Below, piece by piece: positions 8,602 to 16,652 of a stretch of 45,940 bases of DNA. Under the pieces are notes generated by a model. It was given only the letters and a program-made list of their open reading frames with translations. It was not told where the DNA came from and ran no database searches. Position 1 is the first letter of the stretch. Each line of letters starts with the position of its first letter. Made by a program: the position numbers and the translations under genes. Origin of the DNA: Antricoccus suffuscus (lineage in GTDB: Bacteria > Actinomycetota > Actinomycetes > Mycobacteriales > Antricoccaceae); assembly GCF_003003235.1 (NCBI RefSeq), contig NZ_PVUE01000026.1, positions 1 to 45,940 of the forward strand. Direction: 5' to 3'.

Positions 8602-9237
8602 ATGCCAGAGGGACACGAGTACGCCGAGGACTACTACGACTTCTCTCGTCCGGAGTCTGGCATCAAGAGCAAAGTTGACACAATCCGTGACTCCTTCATC
8701 CGTCGCCAGGTTCTCAAGCGGGTGTCCGGCGGTGCGCTGCTCGATGTCGGCTGCGGCATTGGAATGTTCCTCGAGACCATGGCCGGCGAGTTTGATCTCT
8801 ACGGCGTCGACATCTCCGACTACGCGATCAAGGTGTGCGCGCAGCGTCTGCCGGATGCCAAGCTTGCGGTGGGCAGCCTCATCGAGGGTCTTCCGTTCGA
8901 CCGCACCTTCGACGTCATCAGCGCCATCAACGTGATGGAACACCTGGAAGATCCACTCGGCGCCGCGAGCGTCGTACGGTCTCGGCTACGTCCGGGCGGG
9001 CTGTTTGTCACGCACCTGCCGACGATCGGCAACAAGGTGCAGGCGCGTCTTTACAAGAGTTCCTACGATCAGGACCCGACCCATATCTATCGCCCCAGCG
9101 GTCCGGCGTACCAGCGGCTCGTTTCGTCGGCTGGGTTCAAGTGCACGTTTCAGACGTACGCGCCGTTCGTCGGCGCGCCACTGTGGCGGGTGTTGAAGGC
9201 GCATCCTGCGCACCTCGCCATCTTCGAAGCGCTTTAG
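8602..9237 (+). CDS. class I SAM-dependent methyltransferase (211 aa)
   Basis: A Rossmann-fold methyltransferase. Motif I is LLDVGCGIGMF at residues 47-56, and the acidic strand-2 end is YGVDIS around 72-77. Motif IV is FDVISAINVMEHLEDP, typical of the ubiE/Methyltransf_11-type group. The C-terminal third (after RPGGLF) is a shortened version of the fold. The start ATG 8602 has AGGA about 8 bases upstream. It is divergent from the Fe-S oxidoreductase and convergent with the L,D-transpeptidase. The acceptor (small molecule, lipid or sugar) cannot be predicted. Confidence 0.88.
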   Translation: MPEGHEYAEDYYDFSRPESGIKSKVDTIRDSFIRRQVLKRVSGGALLDVGCGIGMFLETMAGEFDLYGVDISDYAIKVCAQRLPDAKLAVGSLIEGLPFDRTFDVISAINVMEHLEDPLGAASVVRSRLRPGGLFVTHLPTIGNKVQARLYKSSYDQDPTHIYRPSGPAYQRLVSSAGFKCTFQTYAPFVGAPLWRVLKAHPAHLAIFEAL

Positions 9238-9250
9238 CGTTTCGACCGGC

Positions 9251-9943
9251 TCAGTACTGCGCCTCACCGAAGACATACACCTCGTCGCCGGACTGCAGGT
9301 TGTTCCAGTAGGCGAGTGCGATGTCGTGGGTGAGGTGGACGCAGCCGTGTGACGGCTCCGACAGAGCTCCCTCGTGGAAGGCCATTCCACTGGCAGTGAA
9401 GAACACCGCGTAGGGCATCGGTGTGCCGAAGATCGACGACACGTGGTCGATATTCTTCCAGAAGACTTTGTGCATGCCAGGCTCTGTGCGATAGCCCGGA
9501 CGTCCGGCGATGTGCTGGACCGGGCCGAAGATGACTGCGCCGTCGACCTGCAGCCACGTCATGTTGTTGGTGAGGTCGACGCAGGCTTTGGCCTCGGTCG
9601 GGCAGTCGGCGCGCGGCGTTACATACCCTGCAGGAGGCGGCCCGAGGTTGACGACGGGCGCGACGCTGGGATCGGCGGAGTACGACGTGACGGGCGGCTG
9701 GGCGGTAGTGGCCGGTGCTTCGGCGGGGGTCGGTGACTCTGCATTCGAGGCCTGCGCGTCGGTTGACTTGGCCGGACCCGAGCGCGCACTCCCCGCGGCT
9801 TCCGATGTCGCCGACGAGCTTGCCTGCGCAGTTGACTTAGTGGTCGCCGGCGAACATCCGGCGAGAAGCGCCGCACCGAGCGCTAGTGCGATCACTGACC
9901 GAGCGAGACGGTGAGCAGCGTGCGGTCCGATGGTCGTGACCAT
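9251..9943 (-). CDS. L,D-transpeptidase (YkuD) lipoprotein
   Basis: A 230-residue secreted protein. The N-terminus has a lipoprotein signal with lipobox LAGC (Cys about residue 29), then a Ser/Thr/Ala/Pro-rich linker to about residue 90, and a YkuD catalytic domain to the end. The active-site signature is HEGALSEPSHGCVHL with His190, His199 and nucleophile Cys201. In place of the common SHGCVRM the last residues are VHL. Such enzymes form 3-3 cross-links or attach proteins in peptidoglycan. AAGGA precedes ATG 9943. It has no Ig-like domain such as those in mycobacterial Ldt proteins. It is not obviously in an operon. Confidence 0.9.
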   Translation of the reverse strand: MVTTIGPHAAHRLARSVIALALGAALLAGCSPATTKSTAQASSSATSEAAGSARSGPAKSTDAQASNAESPTPAEAPATTAQPPVTSYSADPSVAPVVNLGPPPAGYVTPRADCPTEAKACVDLTNNMTWLQVDGAVIFGPVQHIAGRPGYRTEPGMHKVFWKNIDHVSSIFGTPMPYAVFFTASGMAFHEGALSEPSHGCVHLTHDIALAYWNNLQSGDEVYVFGEAQY

Positions 9944-10029
9944 GCTGTCCTTTCGGGCGGGTCGATTGCGGCGTCGGCGGGATGCCTGCGACTCTCCGGT
10001 AGTTTACCGGGACCACACACGTGCCGGCC

Positions 10030-10701
10030 TCATGAGTCGGTTTGATCGGCGCGACCGGCGACGACGATGCGGCTTTCGTATGCGTAGATCACTGCCTGAG
10101 TCCGGTCGCGTAGCGCGAGCTTTGTCAGTAGCCGGTTGACGTAGGTCTTCACGGTGGAGTGTCCGATGAAGAGTCGCTGTGCGATCTCGGCGTTGGACAG
10201 GCCAAGTGCGATTAGTCGCAGCACCTCGACCTCGCGTTCGGTTAGCGCGGCCATGGCGACGGGCGGCACCGAGGATTGGCGCGCGAGAAGATATTGCTCG
10301 ATGAACCGGCGGGTGATTGACGGCGCGACCAGCGACTCGCCGCCGGCGACGGTGCGTACGGCGTCAGTCAGCTGAGTGCCGCGCACGTCCTTCAGAAGGA
10401 ACCCGCTTGCGCCGGCGTGCAGCGCCTCATAAATCCAGTCGTCACGGTCGAACGTCGTCAGCATGAGCACCCGGGGTGCAGGGTCTTGCTCGAGGATCCG
10501 GCGGGTGGCGGCGAGCCCGTCGAGGTTGGGCATGCGGATGTCCATCAGGACAACGGTGGGCCGAAATTGTCTCGCGAGCGTGACGGCTTCGGCGCCGTCG
10601 GACGCCTCGGCGACCACCCGCATGTCGTCTTCTCGGTCGATCAGAGCGCGGAACCCGTCACGGATCAAGGCTTGGTCATCGGCGAGGAGTACGTCGATCA
10701 C
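10030..10701 (-). CDS. NarL/LuxR-family response regulator
   Basis: A 223-residue two-component response regulator. The receiver domain (1-120) has the acidic pocket D8/D9, phosphoacceptor D54 in VVLMDIRMPNLDG, and a conserved Lys in GFLLKDV. A LuxR-type helix-turn-helix (about 150-215) reads LTEREVEVLRLIALGLSNAEIA. The start is GTG at 10701 and overlaps the kinase stop by four bases (GTGA), so the pair is co-translated. The likely DNA target is the divergent membrane protein gene at 12094, whose upstream region has a 9-bp inverted repeat. Target choice is inference. Confidence 0.94.
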   Translation of the reverse strand: MIDVLLADDQALIRDGFRALIDREDDMRVVAEASDGAEAVTLARQFRPTVVLMDIRMPNLDGLAATRRILEQDPAPRVLMLTTFDRDDWIYEALHAGASGFLLKDVRGTQLTDAVRTVAGGESLVAPSITRRFIEQYLLARQSSVPPVAMAALTEREVEVLRLIALGLSNAEIAQRLFIGHSTVKTYVNRLLTKLALRDRTQAVIYAYESRIVVAGRADQTDS

Positions 10702-11933
10702 GGCGAAGACTCGAGTGGCTCGGGTCGCGTGACAGGAGCAGACTCATGGTCGAGCGGTAGCGTGACCGATACTTCGAAGCCGCCATCTGTGGTCGCGCGT
10801 GTGACGCACCGACCGCCGTACAGCTCGGTGCGCTGCCGTACGCCGATCAGTCCCTGGCCGGCGCCGAGGTCGAGTGCCTGGCTGGGGTGCCCCGGGCCGT
10901 TCGTGATGTCGATCGCCAGCTGCCCATCGACCTGTTGGACTGCCACCCTGACCCGGGATTCGGGAGCGTGCTTGATCGCGTTGGTGAGTGACTCCTGCAC
11001 AATCCGGTACGTCGTCAGGGCGAGGCCGGACGACAAATGTATGCCCGGGTCGATCGCAGCCGCGTCGATCGTGAGCCCGGCGGACTTCGCGCGAGATATC
11101 AATTGTGCGACGTGCTGCAGATCGGGGCTTGGAGCGGTGCGCTCGGCGCCGTCGAGATCGACAGCGAGCGGAGGCTGCTGGATCAGCCCGAGCATGCGCC
11201 GCATGTCCTGGAGCGCCTCGCGCGACGTCTCCTCGATGGCGGCTAGTCGTCGTTCAAGCACCTGACGGCTATCCTCCGCCCCGGCAATATCGGTGAGCGT
11301 GCTGCGGGCCGCGACGGTTTGCACGATCACGATCGACAGGCTGTGACTGACGATGTCGTGGAGCTCGGTGGCGATTCGTGCGCGTTCGTGGGCCGCTGCT
11401 TGCGCGGCATGCAGGGCGCGGCTGCGCTCGGCCTCAAAGGCCCGCGCCTCGGCGGCGACGACGTTGCGCGATCGCCGCGACACGATTAGGCCCGCTGCCC
11501 AGATGATCGTGCAGATCGAGGCTGTCAAAGCGAAGTCGGCCCACGTGCCGTGAGGGTCGCCCGCCGATACGAAACCGATCGCCAGCACGCCGCCCGCCCA
11601 TCCGATGACCGCGTCCCGCTCGCGGTTGACCGCGCCGACGAGGCAGAACGTGATCAGGATGCCGAAGAACTGGCCTGAAGTGAGCTCACGTGAAAACGTG
11701 CTGCCGACGGCCAGCACGGCGAAGGCGAGTAGTGAGACGGTGAGCGGCTGCCAGCGCCTGCCGAGAAAGATCAGCAGCGCAAAGGAACTGCCTACCGCCG
11801 TCATAATCTGATCGGCCGACGAGCCGCCGATGAGCGCACCGGCGTTGATCGCGATCGCGACAATCACGAGTGCGATGTCCAGCCAGTAGCGACGCCAGAA
11901 GGCGGTCTGCGGCAGCGCGTGCGTCGTACCCAT
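10698..11933 (-). CDS. sensor histidine kinase, HisKA_3/DesK type
   Basis: A 411-residue membrane kinase. Residues 15-155 form about six hydrophobic segments with short loops and no large extracellular sensor, so it probably senses within the membrane. A linker helix is followed by the HisKA_3 dimerisation domain with phosphoacceptor His192 in ELHDIVSHSLS. The HATPase_c domain (about 290-395) has TxYRIVQESLTNAIKHA as N box and GxGLxGVRQR as G2 box. It lies directly upstream of, and overlaps, its response regulator. The start ATG 11933 has only a weak GAGG 14 bases upstream. The signal is unknown. Membrane stress or fluidity is usual for this class. Confidence 0.92.
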   Translation of the reverse strand: MGTTHALPQTAFWRRYWLDIALVIVAIAINAGALIGGSSADQIMTAVGSSFALLIFLGRRWQPLTVSLLAFAVLAVGSTFSRELTSGQFFGILITFCLVGAVNRERDAVIGWAGGVLAIGFVSAGDPHGTWADFALTASICTIIWAAGLIVSRRSRNVVAAEARAFEAERSRALHAAQAAAHERARIATELHDIVSHSLSIVIVQTVAARSTLTDIAGAEDSRQVLERRLAAIEETSREALQDMRRMLGLIQQPPLAVDLDGAERTAPSPDLQHVAQLISRAKSAGLTIDAAAIDPGIHLSSGLALTTYRIVQESLTNAIKHAPESRVRVAVQQVDGQLAIDITNGPGHPSQALDLGAGQGLIGVRQRTELYGGRCVTRATTDGGFEVSVTLPLDHESAPVTRPEPLESSP

Positions 11934-12040
11934 GGATTGACGGTAATCCTCGAAGTGCCTGCTGGGAATCGATCGCGCGATGGACAGAGTCGATGGCTTT
12001 TCGGTCGCTGGGTGGACGTTTTGTCGAGGCCGGCAGACCT

Positions 12041-12074
12041 ACGTTCGGTTGGCGTCGAATTCTCGACCGAACGT
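12041..12074. promoter_or_regulatory. perfect 9-bp inverted repeat (ACGTTCGGT-N16-ACCGAACGT)
   Basis: Two perfect 9-base arms, 25 bases apart centre to centre, end 20 bases before the start of the membrane protein gene at 12094. They lie in the divergent region shared with the two-component operon. The spacing suits a dimeric regulator bound on one face over about 2.5 turns. It is the best candidate operator for the NarL-type regulator at 10030-10701. An inner GTCGA-N4-TCGAC hairpin overlaps one arm, so an RNA structure in the leader is the alternative. Confidence 0.5.
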
Positions 12075-12093
12075 GACGACCTGAGGAGAGATC

Positions 12094-12756
12094 ATGTCAC
12101 TGCAACGCATGGCACCATTGACGGGTTTGCTCGGGCTAGGCGGAATATTCGCCGGCCTGTGGACGATGGATTCACCGGGCGGCGAGATGACCGATCCCCA
12201 GTTGCACCAGTGGTTTGCGACCCACAGCATGCTTCATTGGATGCTGTCGGCCATCGGATTCGGGCTCGGCGGGATCTTCCTACTGATCTTCACCGCCGTA
12301 CTCGTCGCGCGTCAGGAGATCGTCGGCGCGGGGGCCGTAGGCCGCCACCTGACCCTAGTCGCGGGCACCGCCTGGGGCATTCTGACCGTGGCCGCGGCCG
12401 CGATGTTCGCGGCCGTGCCGAGTGCTCAGATGTTCATGGGACCGCAGGCGCCGAACGGGGACACCTTCCGTCTCGGCGGCGGGCTTTTCTACGGGACGCT
12501 GACTTTGTTCTGCGCATTCGCCGCCGCGCTGTTGGCCGTGACGCTGAGTATCACCTCGCTGCGCACCGGCCTGCTGCCGCGGTCGCTCGCGTGGATCGGG
12601 ATACCCGCCGCGGTGTTGATGCTGACCAATGTCTTCCTGCCGATGGCGATCATCACGCTCTGGTACGGCGCGGTCTGCATCGCCTTGACAGTGCGGAAGT
12701 CGCCGACGCCGCCTCCGGCCGCGAGGGTCGACGGCGCGGTACCGGTTGCGGCCTGA
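12094..12756 (+). CDS. multi-pass membrane protein (220 aa), possible two-component target
   Basis: A hydrophobic protein with about six transmembrane helices and a short proline-rich cytoplasmic tail. The general look (SLQRMAPLTGLLGLGGIFAG start, repeated small-residue-rich helices) recalls small actinobacterial membrane proteins such as the DUF4386 group, but I cannot assign a family firmly. GAGGAG lies 6 bases before ATG 12094. It is divergent from the sensor kinase, and a palindrome is present just upstream. Genes placed like this are often the main output of the neighbouring two-component system. Function unknown. Confidence 0.8.
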   Translation: MSLQRMAPLTGLLGLGGIFAGLWTMDSPGGEMTDPQLHQWFATHSMLHWMLSAIGFGLGGIFLLIFTAVLVARQEIVGAGAVGRHLTLVAGTAWGILTVAAAAMFAAVPSAQMFMGPQAPNGDTFRLGGGLFYGTLTLFCAFAAALLAVTLSITSLRTGLLPRSLAWIGIPAAVLMLTNVFLPMAIITLWYGAVCIALTVRKSPTPPPAARVDGAVPVAA

Positions 12757-12793
12757 ACGGCGCAGCGTAGTCGCGTAATCGGGGGCGAGAAAG

Positions 12794-12837
12794 CGAATGC
12801 CCATGTCCTGTTCGAATGGTCGGGACATGGGCATTCG
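12794..12837. terminator. perfect 15-bp stem-loop between 12756 and 12889
   Basis: The arms 12794-12808 and 12823-12837 are perfectly complementary, with a 14-base loop. It lies between the membrane protein and the patatin gene. No T-tract follows on either strand, so it may be an atypical terminator, an RNA-stability element or a regulator site. Confidence 0.5.
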
Positions 12838-12888
12838 TGCTGACATAGATTGGTGGTCAGGTACCCGAGGCCGTGGCAGGTGGGGCTG

Positions 12889-13926
12889 ATGAGTAAATAC
12901 GGTGATGCGAAGCTCAAGGCTGACCTTGTCCTGGAGGGCGGCGGCGTCAAAGGTATCGCGTTCGGGGGCGCGATCGCGGTTCTTGCCGAGGCCGGCTATC
13001 GGTTTCCGCGAGTCGTCGGTACGTCGGCCGGCGCGATCGCAGGTTCAGTCGTTGCGGCCCTACAGGAAGCTGGCGAGCCGCTTGAGCGGATCGTCGACGT
13101 CACCAACACGCTTGACCTGTCGAAGGTGCGCGACAGTGGACGGGTCGGTAAGGCTCTCGGTCCGCTTCATGTCATTGCCGACGGGGCGTCGCTGATCTTC
13201 GAGGGCGGGCTGTACGAAGGGGCCTACGCACGCGACTGGGTGTACGGCGTACTGAAAGATCTCGGCGTCACGACGTTCGCAGACTTGCGCCGAGACGATC
13301 CTGAATCGGCTTTGCCGTTGGACCGCGAATACAGCTTTATCGCGGTGACGAGTGACTTGTCTGATCACCGGATGACACTGTTGCCGTGGGACTATCGCTA
13401 CTACGGGCTAGATCCGGACGAGCAGATCGTCGCCGACGCCGTGCGTGCCTCGTCCGCATCGCCGTTCATCTTTGAACCGTACAAACTGCGTACGCCGAAC
13501 GGCACCGTCACTCTCGTCGACGGCGGGATCTTGTCGAACTACCCGATCGGGGTGTTCGACCGCCGCGACGCATCCGCGCGCTGGCCGACGTTCGGCATCC
13601 GGCTCAGCGCGCGGGAGTCGGTACGGCCGCATAGCGAACCGGTGACATCACCGATCGGTATTGCGATCGCCGTCGTGGAGACCGCGATGGAAGGTACGGA
13701 CGCGCGGCACATCGACCTTCCCTCGACGCAACGCCGCACGGTGTTCGTCGATACTGATGCGGTGTCGGTCTTCGACTTCGGCATCACTCGGGAGCAGCGC
13801 GACGAGCTGGTGCGAGCCGGCAGGGTAGCGGCCGAGCAGTTCCTTGCGACGTGGGACTTTGATGAGTGGCAACGCCGTTACGGGACTCGACCGCCCACCG
13901 ATGCTCAGGCTCGCGTTTCAGACTGA
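12889..13926 (+). CDS. patatin-like phospholipase (345 aa)
   Basis: A patatin/RssA-family serine hydrolase with a Ser-Asp dyad. The glycine-rich oxyanion loop EGGGVKG is at residues 16-22, the nucleophile S46 is in GTSAG, and the catalytic D211 is in VDGGILSN. Such enzymes release fatty acids from phospholipids or act as lipid acyl hydrolases. The rest is rich in Arg/Asp with no transmembrane segment or signal peptide, so it is probably cytoplasmic or membrane-associated. I place the start at ATG 12889 after AGGTGGGG. An upstream TTG at 12850 has no ribosome binding site. It is convergent with the VOC gene. Confidence 0.9.
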   Translation: MSKYGDAKLKADLVLEGGGVKGIAFGGAIAVLAEAGYRFPRVVGTSAGAIAGSVVAALQEAGEPLERIVDVTNTLDLSKVRDSGRVGKALGPLHVIADGASLIFEGGLYEGAYARDWVYGVLKDLGVTTFADLRRDDPESALPLDREYSFIAVTSDLSDHRMTLLPWDYRYYGLDPDEQIVADAVRASSASPFIFEPYKLRTPNGTVTLVDGGILSNYPIGVFDRRDASARWPTFGIRLSARESVRPHSEPVTSPIGIAIAVVETAMEGTDARHIDLPSTQRRTVFVDTDAVSVFDFGITREQRDELVRAGRVAAEQFLATWDFDEWQRRYGTRPPTDAQARVSD

Positions 13927-13988
13927 GCTTCGCGGTCACGCGATTGGGTACGGCCGGCCAGGGGTCTTAGTCATGTACGCCCGGCGTC

Positions 13989-14357
13989 TTAGGCGCGGTC
14001 GTGGAGGGTGATCTGGTAACCGTCCGGGTCGGCGAAGGTGAAGGTGCGACCGAATGGGCCGTCGATCGGAGCCGAGACGATCGTGTGGCCGTCGGCGACG
14101 AGTGCGTCATGGATAGCTTGGACGTCGGTGGCGTGGAGCCAGATCGCCGCTCCGATGCCAGGCCGGGCAACGGACCCAAGATCGGTACCGGGAACGATGT
14201 CCCGCAGGGCGAACGCGATTGGCGTCGTCTCGAAGACGACTGCGTGCGGGGGGCCTGCCTGAGAGCGGACGAGGCCGAGGTACTGCTCGTAGAACGCTTG
14301 CGACGCATCGAGACCGCGAGCCTGGAGGGAGATGAAGTCTGGGCCGGTAACGGGCAT
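13989..14357 (-). CDS. VOC-superfamily protein (glyoxalase/bleomycin-resistance-like)
   Basis: A 122-residue protein with the paired beta-alpha-beta-beta-beta modules of the vicinal oxygen chelate fold. It shows the FISLQARGLDASQAFYEQ start and the closing FADPDGYQITLHD motif with the metal-ligand Asp/Glu/His pattern partly present. Family roles include glyoxalase, dioxygenase and antibiotic binding. AAGGAG precedes ATG 14357. It is divergent from a MarR regulator, and two palindromes lie between them, so it is very likely the regulated target and may detoxify the MarR ligand. Confidence 0.88.
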   Translation of the reverse strand: MPVTGPDFISLQARGLDASQAFYEQYLGLVRSQAGPPHAVVFETTPIAFALRDIVPGTDLGSVARPGIGAAIWLHATDVQAIHDALVADGHTIVSAPIDGPFGRTFTFADPDGYQITLHDRA

Positions 14358-14376
14358 GGTATTGCTCCTTCGTTTC

Positions 14377-14394
14377 GTGTCAGTTTACTGACAC
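14377..14394. promoter_or_regulatory. MarR operator 1, GTGTCAG-TTTA-CTGACAC
   Basis: An 18-bp palindrome with perfect 7-base arms, 20 bases upstream of the VOC start codon. It shares the TGTCAG-N4-CTGACA core with the second site 27 bases away, which marks it as a specific binding site rather than a chance palindrome. Confidence 0.78.
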
Positions 14395-14403
14395 GGACAA
14401 TCT

Positions 14404-14421
14404 ATGTCAGAATACTGACAT
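14404..14421. promoter_or_regulatory. MarR operator 2, ATGTCAG-AATA-CTGACAT
   Basis: A second 18-bp palindrome with the same TGTCAG-N4-CTGACA core. Its last two bases are the first two of the MarR start codon (ATG 14420), so the bound repressor would cover its own start. This points to autorepression with a start site very near or at the ATG. Confidence 0.78.
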
Positions 14422-14896
14422 GAGTCAAGATGGAGTCGGCGTCGACCTTGAAACATCTCTGGGCTATCTGCTGAAGGAGGCGTCAAGTGCCCTCCGTACT
14501 GCCATGGAGGCGGTGCTGCGCCCGCTCGGGATGAGCGTGACCCACTACTCCTGCCTCGAACTGCTCGCACAGCGCCCGGGCCTGTCGAACTCCGAGCTCG
14601 CGCGAGGAGCGTTTGTGACACGGCAGTCGATGAATGTGCTGTTGCAAGCCTTGGAACGCGACGGATATGTCGCCAGACAGGCAGAGGCCCGCGTCGGAAA
14701 GGTTCTTCCCACGCGCCTCACGCCACGCGGTCGACGGAGCCTCGAGAAGGCGACCGTTGCGGTCCGATCTGTCGAGGTCAGGATGCTGGGTGGCCTGACG
14801 CAGGACGAGCAGTCCAGCGCGTTCACGATCCTGCGCCACATGATCCAATCCTTGCGCTACGACAACGAGAGTGAGTTCAGCGGTGACAACGGGTGA
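14420..14896 (+). CDS. MarR-family transcriptional regulator (158 aa)
   Basis: A winged-helix regulator. An N-terminal dimerisation helix is followed by the HTH (LSNSELARGAFVTRQSMNVLLQALERDGYV) around residues 55-85, the wing (LPTRLTPRGRR) and a C-terminal dimer helix. It probably represses itself and the divergent VOC gene through the two operators in between and releases on ligand binding. No Shine-Dalgarno sequence is visible before ATG 14420, yet the N-terminal helix is needed for the fold. Translation from a leaderless transcript, common in Actinobacteria, would explain this. The ligand is unknown. Confidence 0.92.
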   Translation: MSQDGVGVDLETSLGYLLKEASSALRTAMEAVLRPLGMSVTHYSCLELLAQRPGLSNSELARGAFVTRQSMNVLLQALERDGYVARQAEARVGKVLPTRLTPRGRRSLEKATVAVRSVEVRMLGGLTQDEQSSAFTILRHMIQSLRYDNESEFSGDNG

Positions 14897-14927
14897 TCGT
14901 CTCGGCCGCCTATCTCGACCTGCTGCA

Positions 14928-14949
14928 CGAGAGTCTGGAACCGCTCTCG
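14928..14949. terminator. weak stem-loop between convergent MarR and MFS genes
   Basis: CGAGAG and CTCTCG form a perfect 6-bp stem with a 10-base loop between two convergent stop codons. There is no T-tract. It could act as a shared weak terminator. Confidence 0.3.
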
Positions 14950-14964
14950 CTGCCATGCCGTCGA

Positions 14965-16515
14965 TCATCGCGTATCGCCCGACTGTGGACCGATGCGTCG
15001 TAGCGCACTCACGGTGAAGATCGCGGCGGCGACGAGTATTACGGCGCCGACGGTCGTTGCGAGCGTCATGCCATCGACAAACGCCGTACGCGCGGCGCCG
15101 AGGACCTGACCGGCGAGCTGGCCGGGCAGGTGCAGGCTCGCCGCGAGCGCGCCTTGGAAGGACTCGCTGACTGCGGCGTGTACGTCGGCCGGCAGACCAG
15201 TCGGGATCTGGTCTGCGATGTGCGACTTGTACGCCGCAACGCCTATGCTCCCCAAGACCGCGATCCCCAGCGCGCCGCCGAACTCGGTCGAGGTTTCCGA
15301 CAGTGCCGAGCCGGTGCTCGCCTGTTCGGGTGTGAGCTCGCTGAGGATTAATACGCCGCTAAGGGTCATCACGACGACCAGCCCGACGGCGAGCAGCCCG
15401 GCGCCGATCAGGATCGTGATCAGGGAGTCAGTTCCGGCCGATGACAGTGCGACGAAGCCGACAGCGGCAATGATGAAGCCGCCACCGACGACGTACGCCG
15501 GCCGGATGCGCTGGGCCAGCGTGGTCGCCAGTGGTGCGGCGGCGCCGACCGGGATCGACGGCACGAGGCTCCACAGTGCTGCGACCAAAGGACTTTGGCC
15601 GAGCACTAACTGCAGGTATTGCGTCATGAAGATGGCGTTGCCGACGAGCGCGAACGTGCCGACGGAGTTGGCGATGAGCGAAGCGCTGAAGCCGCGGCTA
15701 CGGAACAGTCGTAGGTCGATCATCGGGTCGTGATGCCGCCGTTGCCGTTGGATGAACAGCATGCCGATCACGAGTCCGAGGGCAATGCAGCCGATCCAGC
15801 GCAGCTCGAAACCGTCGGCGGCGATCTTCTTGATGCCGAAGATTATTGGAAGTACGCCGCACAGCGACAGGACCGAGCTGACCAGGTCGAACCGGCCCGC
15901 CGTCGTACTGCGGTGCTCCGGCAACAACATCGGGCCGACGACGAGCAGCAGAATCATGGCCGGCACGTTGATCAGAAACACCGAGCCCCACCAGAAGTGC
16001 TCGAGCAGTACGCCGCTGAGCACCGGCCCGAGAGCGATTCCGCCCGTGAGTACGCCGGTCCAAATCGCGATCGCCTTCGCGCGTTGCTTGTCATTGCGAA
16101 ACATCCGGCGGATCAGGCCGAGTGTCGAGGGCATCAGGGTCGCGCCGGCGACGCCGAGCATCGCCCGTGCGGCGATCAGCATTTCGGCGCTGCCGGAGTA
16201 CGCCGCGAGCACCGACGTTAGTGAGAACGCGGCCGCCCCGATCAGGAGTAGCCGGCGCGGGCCGATCCGGTCCGCGATCGAGCCCATCGTGATCAGTAGG
16301 CCGGCGAGCACGAATCCATATATATCGAAGATCCACAGTTGTTGGGTGGCGCTGGGATCGAGGTCTCGGCTGATGAACGGGACCGCAAAGTACAGCACGG
16401 ACACGTCCATCGACACGAGTAGAAGGGGAAGTGCGAGGACCGCGAGGGCGGTCCATTCCTTGCGCCCCGCGCGGGATGGCCGGGTCTCGACAGGGAGGTC
16501 GGATGCGGCAGTCAT
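14965..16515 (-). CDS. MFS drug exporter, DHA2 family (14 TM)
   Basis: A 516-residue major facilitator of the drug:H+ antiporter-2 type. About 14 hydrophobic segments are present. The motif A-like loop GSIADRIGPRRLLLIG follows TM2, and the DHA2 motif C segment GxxLGPVLSG occurs in TM5. The mid-TM1 Asp (SMDVSVLYFAVP) is typical of QacA/SmvA-like pumps. ATG 16515 has GGAGAG 6 bases upstream. It is divergent from a TetR regulator, which is the usual arrangement for an inducible efflux pump. Substrate range unknown; lipophilic cations or antibiotics are usual. Confidence 0.93.
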   Translation of the reverse strand: MTAASDLPVETRPSRAGRKEWTALAVLALPLLLVSMDVSVLYFAVPFISRDLDPSATQQLWIFDIYGFVLAGLLITMGSIADRIGPRRLLLIGAAAFSLTSVLAAYSGSAEMLIAARAMLGVAGATLMPSTLGLIRRMFRNDKQRAKAIAIWTGVLTGGIALGPVLSGVLLEHFWWGSVFLINVPAMILLLVVGPMLLPEHRSTTAGRFDLVSSVLSLCGVLPIIFGIKKIAADGFELRWIGCIALGLVIGMLFIQRQRRHHDPMIDLRLFRSRGFSASLIANSVGTFALVGNAIFMTQYLQLVLGQSPLVAALWSLVPSIPVGAAAPLATTLAQRIRPAYVVGGGFIIAAVGFVALSSAGTDSLITILIGAGLLAVGLVVVMTLSGVLILSELTPEQASTGSALSETSTEFGGALGIAVLGSIGVAAYKSHIADQIPTGLPADVHAAVSESFQGALAASLHLPGQLAGQVLGAARTAFVDGMTLATTVGAVILVAAAIFTVSALRRIGPQSGDTR

Positions 16516-16557
16516 AGGTGTCTCTCCAATTGCGTATGTAATAAACAGTAGATGACG

Positions 16558-16585
16558 TACACAGAAGATAACCGCAATTTGTGTA
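16558..16585. promoter_or_regulatory. possible TetR operator region, TACACA-N16-TGTGTA
   Basis: The MFS-TetR intergenic region is clearly AT-richer than its surroundings. It holds the inverted pair TACACA/TGTGTA and a direct repeat of GTGTAAG/GTGTAAA (16581-16594). These are plausible half-sites for the TetR regulator, but no single clean palindrome stands out. Confidence 0.4.
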
Positions 16586-16652
16586 AGGTGTAAATAGTTT
16601 TTAGGATGTTTTTGGCGGACCGACACAAATCACCCCTAGCGAGAGGCCGCAC

